From: Tetranychus cinnabarinus
Taxonomy: Eukaryota > Arthropoda > Arachnida > Trombidiformes > Tetranychidae
NCBI GenBank assembly: GCA_022266195.1
Contig: WHVY01000001.1
Location: 8,370,001-8,434,000, forward strand
DNA length: 64,000 bases
Direction: 5' to 3'
The position numbers and the translations under genes were made by a program. The notes beneath the pieces are model-generated. The model worked only from the letters and a program-made list of their open reading frames with translations. It was not told where the DNA came from and searched no databases. Positions 10,901-23,369 of this stretch are shown here, one piece after another; positions within the stretch are counted from its first letter, which is position 1, and every line of letters starts with the position of its first letter.

Positions 10901-13900
10901 AAAGCATGGTTGCCTTAAGGGTTTATCGTGTTAACCCAACCTCAGTTTTAAGACATCTCGTAACAACTCTTATTTAACCTTTTGGTTTTAGGTGTTGTCG
11001 ACGTTAATAATTATCATTAAGAATGTTTAAACTGTAATCAAATAGTTGCTAAATATTGCTCCAAGTAAAATACAATTTAAATAATTGTGTACTTTCATCT
11101 TTAACTTGCCATCAACGCACAAATTTTTTCAAGTCTTCACTTTTCAATCGCTTAGTCAACGTAAAATCTATTTTACTGTAAACAACAATTTATATCGTTA
11201 ATTTATCGTTAATTTATCTTGATGTTAATAAGCAATTGGTTATTCAAATAATGCTTAATTTGGCTTATCAACATCATATTATTTCGCTTGTGGATTTACA
11301 TTTTGTTTGGACTAACAAGCCTTTCCACTTATTTTAAGGATTTGTTGAAAGTAGAGTTTCAAATCGATGGTTGTTTAGTATGTTTTTGGTTAACAATTAA
11401 TTTGTTAATTTGTGAGTTATTAATTGATTTATAATATTATAGTTGCCCAAGTGTTTATCCTTACAAGATTATTGAAATTAATTTATACTTTTTTCATGCT
11501 TTTTCAGGTTCCTTTAAAAAGGCATAAATGGATTATCAAAATTTACAAAAAAGGGATTGGTCTTGAATGCTGTTGAAAAGAGAGGGAAAAATATGAATAC
11601 AATTGGATGGAAGAAAATTTATCCTCATCTTTTTGGTTTCTCTAACATCTTGCAATCTTCTCATTTATTTTCATCTTCAACATCATGATTGTGAATAAGT
11701 TATGACAAGATATCAAATTGATCTGGAAGGCTTAACACTGTCACAATCAATAAAAAGTTTTCTCCGTTTTTCAAGTTGATAATAGATCTTGAACAACAAC
11801 TTTGATACAGTATAAATTTATCATCCATTCCTGCTCCTCCTCACCATCACCAGCATCACCAGAGTTGATCATTTTTTACATTCTGACACCAAACATGATC
11901 CTTTCCATTCTCTAAATTACACTTCACTTGACAATCAATTGAAACCAGCTAAAAAACAATCCAATAATAATGATAATCATCATTTTCAACAATTTAGTTT
12001 AAAATGAACTCAATCAACTTTAATCTTTATCAAATGCTTCATTTGTCATCTCAGTGCACAACAACAAATGATAATAATTCCAATGGTAAAATAATTTCAC
12101 AGGTTGATTTAACGTTAAATGGCTAGGAAAGAACCAGTTAAGCTTGGTAACCTTTTCAGTTTAATTTAACTGATTTACAAGTTTCAATGAATGTGAACCA
12201 TTTAACCATTCAACATGCATTAATTTACATTTTCTTCATCTTTTCCAGGTTAATCAATATGCTGATAATTAAATAAATGGACGCTATGGAGGTGAAGAGT
12301 ATAGCTTTAGCATTTACCTTTCACGATCAATCGTAATCAATCTTTGCCAACTTTACGCTTTTCAATTTAACATGGAAACAAAATCTGGCCAATCTCAATA
12401 TTTTCATAACAAAAGCGATTAATAATTAGCCACCATTTTCCGATTATATTCCAAGTGTTCATTGTCCAGTTTACTTGAAGGATTACCTTTTCTTAGCTCA
12501 CCCTATTATTACAAATAATCAGTCATCTTGACAATAATGAATGTTGAATGTCATGTAGGTTTTACTATGAATATTAATATTAGCCTGATTGCAGAACCAG
12601 GTAAGATTACCTGAGCCTGAGTCGATGATATAATTGCCTATTATACAGTCAATTTCTAGTCAATCTTTTTCATGCTACTTACTGTAGTGATCATGCAACA
12701 ATCTAATCAAAATATCTTCCATTCTACCTCTTTCCTATTCTTAATCATCTTTTCTCGTCATCTTCACCATCATATATTTCATTTAGATTGAATAGAGAAA
12801 ATTAATTTCAATCATAATTTCATTAAACAGACCGATAATTATCAATTACAATAATCTAATTTTAATGACTGGTAAAACCTTTATCAACTTTAATGTAGAT
12901 GGAAAGCAAAAACAAAAGCTTCAATCGATTTACCTTTCATAATCAATTTGAACCCAAATCAAAATATTGGCTGATCAATGAAGTTAAACAGGAAAGTTCA
13001 GATTAACAACAATTTATAAAGCTATTTAAACTAAAACTTAATCAAGTTAATCAACATTTTAGTCAAACTTGATATTGGAAGCTAAAATTTTCAATTTAAA
13101 AAGCGTAATTGAACCAACTAAGAAAATGGTTGACGATTCTTTTGAATATGAATTTATATTGAATTTACAAATTCTGAGCTAACAATTTCTGATTAACTTT
13201 GGATTAGGAAAACTACTGAACTTAAAATCGATAAAATGAACTGAGTTAAGCGTGAAATGATAGAGTAAGGCATTCATTTTAAACAGTAGATCAAGTTGAA
13301 GTGTTGAAAAGATGAATTGTAACAATCAAGTGATTCAAACTTAGATCCATAGTCATTGTAAATTGTTGAATGTAACAATTGCGTTTGGTATTAATGTGGA
13401 TAAATTTAATTTGAATCGGTGCTAATAATAATGAATTGCTTTTCAACTGTTAATTTATACCTCAAAATGATATTGACCTTTTTTTCTGGAGCAACTATTG
13501 CTTTATTAATGGTTAAACAAGGCTGTTGTTGTTTCCATTTTCATAGGTTTAAAAGTTCATTGATCAAAGAGCTTTGAATAAGGAATCAATAATACAACAA
13601 TAGATTTATAAATCTATTTTCATCGTAATTCATCAGACCAGGTTAACAATCAAGGTGAAGAAGAAAAGGTTAACACGATTAAAGCTTTTCTTTTTTTCTC
13701 TCTTCAATCTCAATAGTTTTCATTTGCTTTTTCGGGTAACCAGTTTATATTTGTAATGGTTTAATTCAGTTGCAACTTCAATCAAATTAATTGTTGCTTT
13801 ATTTTGTTTTACCTTTTTCTCATCTTTTCTGGTTAACTGGTATTTATATTACAGGGAAACCAGAAAACAATTAACCCAAAGAATCAAATGTTCACTGTCA

Positions 13901-16900
13901 ATTCTCAGAGCACAAGCTTTTACAGCAAGAAAAGCAATATCATCAAATGAACGCAAACCTACTTTTACCAGTCAACTAGTTAATTGTTTCACTGGATTTA
14001 TCCAATACACGTATTTTTGCGATTATTTTTTTTCACTGATAATCAGGTTTTCATTTTGTTTGCGTTTACAACTCTCATGAAATCAAAAATAGCAATAACT
14101 CATCTAAAAGTAAAATTGAATCGTAAACTTATTTAATGTATAATATATATTATACACTAATTAGAGTGAAACCAATCTGATAGTAATTAAATAAATTACA
14201 AATCTTTTGCTAAACTTTCCTTTGAAATATAATCATTTGTTTTTTGGCAACAACAAACTAGTTCAAATTTTATGATTGCAATAAACATCAGTTCAATTCT
14301 TAGTTGGGCTTGTTGAGCGCTTTGTGTGTTTCCAATGTTTTGCTGTGTGTTTCCTTCCACGAATCGCCATCAACATATTTATTGTTTATTAGCACCGTCA
14401 GACCAAACTGGATCAGCCTCTTTATCACAATTGCCACTGAGTTTAACGATCAAACAAAAGGTTAAATAGTCTAGGTTAAGGGTCATTTTTATGATTATTT
14501 TTAGCTCTTTTCTCTTCCTGGCTTGCTTGCTTGTTTACTTGCGTGTATTTGGTTTATTTTAGATTGTCCATCATTATCATCTTCATCATGCGTCCTCATC
14601 TTTCTCATCATCCTTTGCTTTTTTCGTGTCCTTTTGCCTTCGATAGTTGATTTTGTCTTTTTCCTAAGAAATCAGCCTTTCCTTTAAAACATGAGATCAT
14701 CTTACACACAATCATCCTCATCTTTGAAGTTAACAGTGAAGAGAGATAAAAACGTAGCCAAATCAGAGAGGATAAAAATGGTGAAGAGCAACAAATTGTT
14801 TACGAGGCTGTAAAAAAGAGAGAGAAACAGATAATGATAGTGAAAAGAGGGAAAGAAAGAGCGTAAGAGAGGAAAAAGAAGAAATAAATTGAATAAGATT
14901 GTTAGTGTTTATGTTCATGTTGATGTTTACGAGTTGGGCATTTCTTACTTACATCTTGTTTAAATGTATTCATTGTGAGTAATTGGATATTCATAACAAC
15001 CTGCCAATGGTTCCTAACTTTTATTATTTTGTCAATCCTCTCATTTGGCTTTCAAATTTTGGGTTAATCTAGGGTAAAACACAAGTAAAAAGTAAAAAAA
15101 GCAATGAAAATGGCTTGAACCAAACAACAACAAAAACTAATGAGTAATCAGACAATATCTGATTGTATCCGATACTATCTGATTTGATATTGCGGCAAAA
15201 GCAAAAAAAGGAGCGAAAAACAAAAATCTCCTTTTAATATTACAATTTGAAAATAAAATTAATTTGCAACAAATGTAATGACTGTTAGCAGAGAGTAATC
15301 AATGTCAACTGTTCAAAGAATCTTCAATTAATTTGAGAAAGAGAAAGGTTCATTTATCATTTATTTCCATCCTTTTACCGTCTCTTCAACTTCATACTTT
15401 AGCCTCACCATTGCTTAAGGGTAATCAATGTCAACTATTACCTTACAAAGTTTATTATTCACTGTCATTACAGTCCTTCACTTTGTCTTCTCAGCGAGCA
15501 TCTCATTTTATCATCGAGAAGATCATCTTCATCATCCTCTTTCACTTTCCTATTATTAAATTATCTGACATTTTTGCCTTCATCATTTTAAATGGACAAA
15601 TAAAACTTCATTTTGCTCTACATCTCTGACCATTCACACACAAGTGTATGCCTTGACCTGAACCGTTGTTTGAATGAAAAAAGGATGCAAATTGTAAAAG
15701 ACAATTACTTTGTTGATCAGATTTGACTTAATCTGTTTTCATTTTGATTGATTGATTTACACTGCCTACGAGTATAACTTTTGCCTGCATTTTGTTCATC
15801 TTTTTTTACTCAACATTCATCATTGTATGATTTATCAACATTTCAAGCTTTCCCTATCCATTGGATCATCTCTGCTTGCTCAACAGGGAGAATCTTAATT
15901 GATGATAGTTGAACCAAATGGTATTCAGTGATTTCCGGAAATAATATCTTCAATATAATCAAATTAATCAAACAAACAAAACGACAATCTGACAAAATTA
16001 GAGTCAATCTCATTGTAAACGGATTGTCCAGCTTAGCTGTTGATCAACATCAAAATTCAAAAGAGCAAAGAGACTTATTGAAATCGCTATTATCAACCTT
16101 TTACCTTTTCAGCGAAAGTTAAATCAATTTTTTACCTTCCAAAGAGACTGTTGAAGTCTTAGCGAAACCTGAGTCTTGATTAATTTGCAACTTGAAATGA
16201 GTCATTTTGGTCCAGAATGATTCCTTTGGCAAATTAAGTGGCTGTTGAATGATATTTTAGGATAAATGAATTAGACAAGTTGCTTGTAATTGGATTTACA
16301 AGTATTTATTCAGTTTAACATGAAATTAAAGACGTAATTTATCGTAATGAACAGATTAACCATTGACTTTAGCATTTAAGTCAACTCTGACCAGCGTTAT
16401 TTGGAAATGATTTGATCTTTGAATGTTACTGGATTAAATGTAAATGCCATTTGCTGTATGGTATTCACCTGTTACTGATCAAACAATTGTTATATTGATA
16501 ACACTTTCACCTGGAATTCGTTCTCTAATGACATTGAAACTGGAAGCGCAGCTTTATTTTGATAGCTTCAATCAACTTGTGATGTGATGAAAAAAGTTAA
16601 ATGAACAGTTTAACAAAAAGTTGCACCAGAAATGAACCAATAAATGACAAAGTCTGCTGTAATTGAGTCTAAATGAGACAAATTAAACATGTGTCAGGAA
16701 GGTGGAAACTCAGGTTTTAATAGTAAACTGTAATAAAGATTTCAATCAAACTTGTGCAGAAAAGATTCGAAAAATAATCAATAAACGATTTCAATTGTTG
16801 AGTTTTCTGTGGTAAACATGAAAAACTTGAATATGCAATTTTTGATAAGGCAAAGGACACTGATTTTGAACCACTGATCGTTAAAAAAGATGATCTGATT

Positions 16901-18700
16901 CTTACATTGATTTTGAATATTGACCAACGACTCCACTGACATGAAATCAAATGCTAAAATGAAACCAAAAAGCAATGTGTCGTTAAAAAATGAAAATAAA
17001 TGTGTGATTATTGAAAGTAGTTTACTCTCAACAAACAAAGCATAACATGATTCAACCTGTCATGAGCTATTCTTGACAGTAAATGAACTAGACATTTGAT
17101 TGATTCATGTCAATAAAGCAAGATCAAGACAATGAAATGATGCTACAAAAAGCATTGACAAGCTTCATCGATCCTTTCCGAATCGGCATTCAATTCAAAC
17201 ATATTCTGGGTGCAATCTTTATGAACTATTTTCATCCACATTAACAATAAATCAAAAAGTATTGAGTAAAAGGTGAAAAAGGAACTTTTGCTGAATAAAG
17301 ATGAAAACTCAATAATAACTTGATTGTCTATTGAATGTAAAACTTTTGTTATTCAATGATAAGGATAAATCAAGGTGTTTCTCATAACAAGTGAAATGTG
17401 ATGAAAAAAGCGATAAATCAAGTTTTTGCATCAATTCTGGTTTTGTTTACAATGTGAGTCAAATATTTTTTCATTCAAATGAAAAAGGTTCAACATGATG
17501 ATAACGATGCAGATAAATGTTGATTAATGTCCGATGAAAGGCTCTATTAGATACTTTAAACTGATATTAGCATCTTGCTTTTTTGTATTATCATTAAACC
17601 TTGAACAGACGTTTTCATTGTTTCATTTTTCTCGGTTTTCCCTTCAAAGGTAACACCATTTATTTCATCTTTTATTGTGAATAAAAACGATTGTCGTAAA
17701 GAGATGATTGAAAGGTAAACGGATCAAGGGAAGGAAAAGATGAAAAAGATGGGAAAATAAGGTAAAGATTGAGATTGAAAGACTGAGGAAACATTTATGT
17801 TTCATTTTGGGTTACATTGGGTTTCTATGGTAAAACCATTGCTACTTAACCTTTATTGAATCTGAAGAAATCCTTTTCACCTTATGATCAGGTAAAAGGA
17901 AGACAATGATGAAGATAAAAAGTAAATTGATGCAACTCAAGTTTTTGTTGATCTTTTCAGTTTCTCTCACTCCATACTTTTACTGTGTTATGATATCGTT
18001 TCATCTCATCCAACTCATTTGTTTTGTTTACCTAATTGACTAGGGAATCAACATAAATATTATCATTTGCGACTTGAACTGTTCATTTACCTTGTTATTC
18101 AAAGTATCTGATCTTTATCTTGCCATTAACTTGGAATAAACTGAAACTCAGAAAATCACCTTTCTTATCATGTTTTTTCATTAACTTTCATGCTTCTCTT
18201 TTCGCTTAGTTTGGTTGGTTTCTTGGTTTCAGGGAATCAATCTTAATTGTTTCACCATTCAACAGTCTTTTATTTTATTAACTTTTCCAATTTAAACTTT
18301 GCCATTTTGTTGTTTTATTGTTATATGAAAATGTTTACAAAATGATATTCGCGAATAAACCAAAAGGTCAAGTCAAAACCGCTGGAAAATTGAAGTATAA
18401 CATTGACCATTTGAAATAAGACTGAATATTGAGTGGACTTACTGCATTGCTTTTATTGACGTGATTTAAAATATCAAGTCTCAATTTTGAAATTTTAAAA
18501 GGAAATGCCTAGAAATTAATATTAATAATATTGATATATTCAGAACCATCCACAGTTTGTCTGGTTGATACTTCTAAATAACCATGATGAAGGATTGATA
18601 GAAGTGACAAATGACATTGAACTAACCAGCATAACACCTGTTCGGATACGGAAACTTCAACTATTTAGAAATGTCTGATACGAGTCAATAACATCCAAAA
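7937..18700. other. Long gene-poor AT-rich interval
   Basis: About 10.8 kb with no ORF or exon chain that I can support. The listed ORFs of 60-100 codons are low-complexity reads of poly-purine or poly-pyrimidine DNA. Local features are a TATAATATATATTATA palindrome near 14140-14157 and a repeated AATCAATGTCAACT motif at 15298 and 15424. It may hold distal regulatory DNA or unrecognised small exons. Confidence 0.5.
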
Positions 18701-18800
18701 CCATGATCGAATACTTTAAACGAGCTTGTCTCGTTTAATTTTGAATTTTTTCTTTGTTGTCTTTGTTCAAATCTTTGTTTACTTAATCTTGACTATAAGG

Positions 18801-18838
18801 TATATAAAGCGCATTCAGAATCATTTGGTTATCAGTTG
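18801..18838 (+). promoter_or_regulatory. TATA box plus TCAGT initiator of Cys-rich peptide gene 1
   Basis: TATATAAA at 18801-18808 is followed by TCAGTTG at 18832-18838, a spacing of about 31 bases, typical of an arthropod core promoter. The two minus-strand paralogues keep the same pair (TATA at 24665-24672 and 26504-26511). Confidence 0.6.
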
Positions 18839-18887
18839 TTACAATTCTTACACAAGTTATATTCAACATACAATATACATTGTCATC

Positions 18888-19312
18888 ATGAAATCTATTT
18901 CTATGTATCTTATTTTCATCTTGATGGCCATTCTAGTGAGTATCTAATTCATTAATGTGAATCATTTGGATTTTATTGTTACCTTAAAGGGTTGAAATAT
19001 TAATAGTTACCAAATTGTGAGACACGCTTTTAAATTTTTAAACCGTGATTTAATTTTACTTTGCCACTGCAGGTTTGTCCATCTTTGTGTCTTGGACAAG
19101 GTCTCTTCAAAGACTTCAAATTCTGTAAAACCAATGAAAATTGTACTCTTCCCCAGACATGCTTACGTCGTATGTATCTTTACTTTTTACATTGTAATTT
19201 AATTAGATAAAATCCAATTTATTCAGTTCTGTATTGTATTCTCTTATTCATGTTTCTATTTTATATTTATCTTATTTCAGCTCCCGGGGAACCAGCTGGT
19301 ATTTGTTTGTAA
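18888..19312 (+). CDS. Small secreted four-cysteine-core peptide, family 2, copy 1
   Basis: Three exons: 18888-18935, 19073-19169 and 19281-19312, giving 58 residues. Splice sites are CTA|GTGAGT..GCAG|GTT and C|GTATGT..TTTCAG|CT. Residues 1-~22 are a signal peptide (MKSISMYLIFILMAIL..). The mature part keeps C-x5-C-x5-C followed by a Pro/Gly-rich loop (PPGEPAG) and a final IC-L. Two extra cysteines sit around the cleavage site, so the total is six. The paralogues at 24155 and 25994 have the same exon phases and exactly the same total coding length (177 nt), which supports the model. The spacing recalls short disulfide-rich secreted domains, but I do not recognise a named family. An effector, inhibitor or defence role is speculation. 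Confidence 0.65.
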
Positions 19313-19892
19313 ATACCTGGTCAATGAAAAGGACGGCTTTATGCTTCAATTTCCTTTTACAGGAATTTCTCAGCGAAAACTATTGATGATTTTCCACGTC
19401 TATGTTGAATTAACATGCAAAACTAATCAATTAGATACTAAGATCTAAAAATAATAAAGAAAACGAATAAGATTTTACTTTAAAACTTCTATACTGTCAT
19501 CTTCATTCTTTAATCATACCTAACAGTCAGTATCCCTTGATAATTTTGCTACGGTGATACTTATTGCGACCTAATTTCGTCTTATAAATTTTTACTTCCT
19601 GGCCAGTTCGTCCGAATCGGCTTTCAGTTCCTGATAGTCTAGGGAATCATTGTTACTTTGCATTTTCGTTTCATTAGTGAGATTCGGTGTTGGATGTGCT
19701 CAGCAGTTTACAAGAGGAGACTATTCTCATGATCGCAGCATATTGCTTTGACCAAACCCATTGTTGTGTTAAAAAGTCGTTTACCCTTCTTTAAAAGACT
19801 GCTTTTTGTTTATCATTGACTGTGTGCAACTATAGCAATTACTCCGAATTATTTGATTAAACGTTGCTGATAAACAAAAATTTCAATCAAAA

Positions 19893-19962
19893 AGAAACTA
19901 GGATTTGAACCACAAACCTTCATAATCCACCCACTCCTTTACTAACTAGGCTAGACCTTATT
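19893..19962 (-). repeat. Degenerate tRNA-like sequence, probable SINE head
   Basis: On the minus strand there is an A-box-like TAGCCTAGTTAG and, about 30 bases on, a canonical B-box GGTTCAAATCC, the spacing of a tRNA gene. The T stem has two mismatches, the anticodon loop has no U33 and the acceptor stem does not pair, so it is not a working tRNA. A tRNA-derived retroposon or a tRNA pseudogene fits best. Confidence 0.45.
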
Positions 19963-20430
19963 AGAAAATACTTCAATCTTAAAAATGATTAAGATCAAAA
20001 TGCAGAAATTTCAAACCAAATATTTCAGGAACCACTTCCTATAAAGATGAAATCCTCGACAGTTTTTCATAACTCATCGTTATTTATCTTATGACACCTC
20101 ACACCATTCAAATCGATGTTAGGTAACTGATTAGTTCCCTTGAGTAAAGCTGCAAGAAAGTCAATTGAAAAGTAGTATTCTTAAAACCACGATAACTGAT
20201 ATAAATAGAGTTTAACGATAAAATTAAAGCTCGCAGTTGGTAAAATATTGCGCCTATTCAACCGCTCGTTTGAGAGCTGAAAGTCACTTTCGTACCGAAT
20301 CAGTTAAAATATCAAGTAGATTGAGCTATTGTTTTGCACATGAAGGCTTGTATCTTCATGAAAGTAAAAATAAAAGGTAAAAAGGGTAAAGTTTTAACAA
20401 AAAATTATCCTGTTCATGAATTATGCTTAT

Positions 20431-20580
20431 TCGATACCAATATATATTTAATAACTTTTTTTCGTGTTATTTCCAACTCGAAACATTGAACATAAAAATC
20501 AAAAAATCAACTTTGATTCCCTTAATGACTACACTAGCGTCCTCTATTGAGTAATTTATGAGCCTAGAAAATTGACAATT
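20431..20580 (+). repeat. Dispersed repeat, copy 1
   Basis: Nearly identical to 27558-27706 in the same orientation: both read ATTCGATA-C-AATATATATTTAATAAC, TTTTTTCGTGTTATTTCCAACTC, AACATTGAACATAAAAATC and CCTCTATTGAGTAATTTAT. The two copies bracket the peptide cluster. Confidence 0.75.
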
Positions 20581-23275
20581 AACTTTTTTTACAATTAGGG
20601 AACGCTTAAGGAATTAGTTACAAATTTTCAATAAGAAAATTTTTCTAATAATAAGATTAGAAGATATAATCTATTACAATTATATGCAATTATTATATTA
20701 TATAATATATATGTACTAAGCAAGCACCAGAGTATTGTAAATGAAATGTAAATTTAAATGAGCAACAAAATTCTTGATCATCTAATGCATGTTATTGAAT
20801 ACTGCCCTTTAGTTTTGATAGTTGAACTCTGAAATGAGACAGACTGTGGTCAACAAGGTAAGGTTATAGCCATTCTGATAGAAAGCACATTTAAAAGTCA
20901 AATAACGTCTGAATTTTCGTTTCTTGGTTAAAATATTGGAATCACAAAGATTGTGAGAAACAGTGAAAAGAAATGAGAAAAGATTTGCTGTTTAAAGTTT
21001 AATTTATCTTATTTCTAAACATATTTTTCTTAAAAAACTCAAATGCTGGTGATTTATCTTCACAATTTATCTGTCAAAGTGGTATGAGAATCAGGACAGA
21101 GAAACAAAAACAAGCATCATTATTACAAGTTGATAAATGTAAACATGTTTGCTGTCGATGGCAAAGCAAAAGTCAACCAATCATTTGGTAAAGCAAAAAA
21201 ACATAGAAATACTTTGATTGATATTCTTCTGTTTTTTTTATTTCGACTTTTAAATTTGGTCCTTTTGCTTGTTCAAACATCTTCAAGTCGAGAAGTTTTC
21301 AAGTTGCAAGAAAAAAAGGTTGAAAAATCGATCAGAGAAGAAGAAAAAAAGTCAAAAGTAAAACAAACTCTGAAAATGAATTTGAAATAACATGAAACAT
21401 ATTTTCTTGCCAACATGAGTTGACTGGAAAATATTGATATTTACAGTAAAATTAAACATTGAATTCAGTAAACAGCGATTAAATGTCAATTATGATTGTA
21501 AAATGTAAGCTCAACATTTACATTTGAAGAGATGATTTGAAATAATCATTTCTCTGAAAAGCCAACAATTCTCAGTTGATTACTGACAGCAATTATGATT
21601 ATTGATTTGAATCACTTGGATAATTTATTAGGCAAGTTTAAACGATCAAACCTATTGATCTTATTAGCTGTGCCTTTATTCAAATTATCATCATCATTAA
21701 CAATGTTTCATCTTGCAAGTTGTGTTCACTGTTTCTCATTGCTGGTTAAATCGATAATTGAATTAGATTCAGCAAGAGAATTGAAATGAGATGTTGAAGA
21801 TAAAAATGGCTTTGTTAATGAAAAGTAATCAATTTTTAACCATATATCCTTCCTGATTGTCTTAAAGACAGTAATCGATTCTCCATGAACATTGTTTTCA
21901 CAGGGAAAAAGGTAATCATCATCAAAAGTAATAAGGTTCCTTGTTTCAATTTTGTTGCCTTAAATTGTTTCTTTTATCTCTCTTTGCCCTTTCAAACTGA
22001 ATTTCACTGAAAAATTCATATAATCTAAAAGTGTCGTTGATGTATAAATCAATGTACAATCAGTGATTTTGCTGCTGTTTTTACTTGCAATGGTAAATAG
22101 ATCTTTGAATGTGTCAACTGGAAAAAAGTAAAGTGAAAAAATACGAGTTACTGTGCAAGGAGTGAAAAGAGGAGGAAGATTGAGTTTGAAGAAGAAGCAG
22201 CAAAAAACCAAATTACCTGAACCTTCAATTGATTTCACAGAATCCAATTTCACAGTCTTCATCCATCTTCAATCTCCTTCATCTTTTCGCTCAGAATGAA
22301 CAGGGAAAAAGAGAGAGAACAGATAAGAAATGAAATGGCCTCTAGGATTATGAGAAGGACAATCAGATAAACACAAGTGAAAAGGGAAGAAAAACGTATT
22401 ATAACATTGAAAAAAAAGTCGAGAAAATATTTTGTTACTTTTTCCATAAGCAAAAGGTAAGAATGGGAATAAAATGAGATCAGATTAGATGAGAACTGTG
22501 ATGATTGTAATGATGATTATGATGGAAATGGAAAGAAAAATGAATCTCAAAACTAGGATTTAACAATGAAAATGACCATTTCTACCTTCAATGGTCAAAT
22601 CCCCATCAAAGGTAAAGTCCATTGAAAATTGAGACTCATTGAGATAAGAGTGCTTCCCAGATGTACTCAGCTTATAAAACAATTTTCATAACTTGAATCT
22701 GATTTTTAGTACAATTTCAATTCCATCGATTGATATTTTCTTGATACTGTGATCTTATGACGTCTCCAAGATATTTTATGTGGAGTTACAATGCTCTGAA
22801 CACAATTACCATTCATGACTAGTTGGTTTGTATTGAATACAAATGTATTGATTGGGACTGAACAATCAAATATCAATAATTTGAGAGAGGAAAAAATCGA
22901 AGTTAAAAAACTGAAAAGTCAATACCATTAATCACAAGTAAAACAAACTATCTGACAATTTTTTGAATCCAATACTTTCACCTGACAAATGTGGGTTCAC
23001 CAAGAGGTAGAGTTTCTTTCAAGATTTCAATATGAGTCAAATGTTGACCCTTTTTCTGATTTGCCTCAATTTTTCGGAATGAAAAATGCGATTTGAAGAT
23101 ATTTCATGAATTATATGGAAACAACTTGAAGAAACGAAAGAGTCTCACAGGTTTCTCCATCGACAGTTTCTCTTGAACCAAATGAACCGTAAAAGTCGCT
23201 TTCGTTTTACTTATTTTCGTTTCCTTTTCTTTACACTTTTTTACTTTTTCATTTTTCATCCTCATCTTTGCTTTT

Positions 23276-23297
23276 CTTCTTCTTCTTCTTCTTCCTT
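23276..23297 (+). repeat. CTT microsatellite
   Basis: A run of CTT trinucleotides within a longer pyrimidine-rich stretch. Confidence 0.7.
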
Positions 23298-23369
23298 CAT
23301 CTTCAATGATTTGACATGTTATTCCCAGTGTAACATCTAACAGTTGCCAGTATTAGCTTTTGACATAAA

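Larger units (their letters stand above)
19313..23369. other. Intergenic with repeat fragments
   Basis: Downstream of peptide gene 1, the segment 19500-19640 is the inverted, diverged counterpart of about 23830-23990 (shared GATAATTTTGCTAC, GTGATACTTAT and CGGCTTTCAG). So the whole gene plus 3' flank was duplicated in inverted orientation. The rest holds a tRNA-like sequence (19893-19962), a dispersed repeat (20431-20580), AT palindromes near 20690-20715 and low-complexity ORFs that I do not call. Confidence 0.5.

Noticed and set aside
15333..15629. 98-codon plus-strand ORF
   Set aside because: Starts with TTG and is a leucine, serine and phenylalanine-rich read of pyrimidine-rich DNA; no splice or promoter support.
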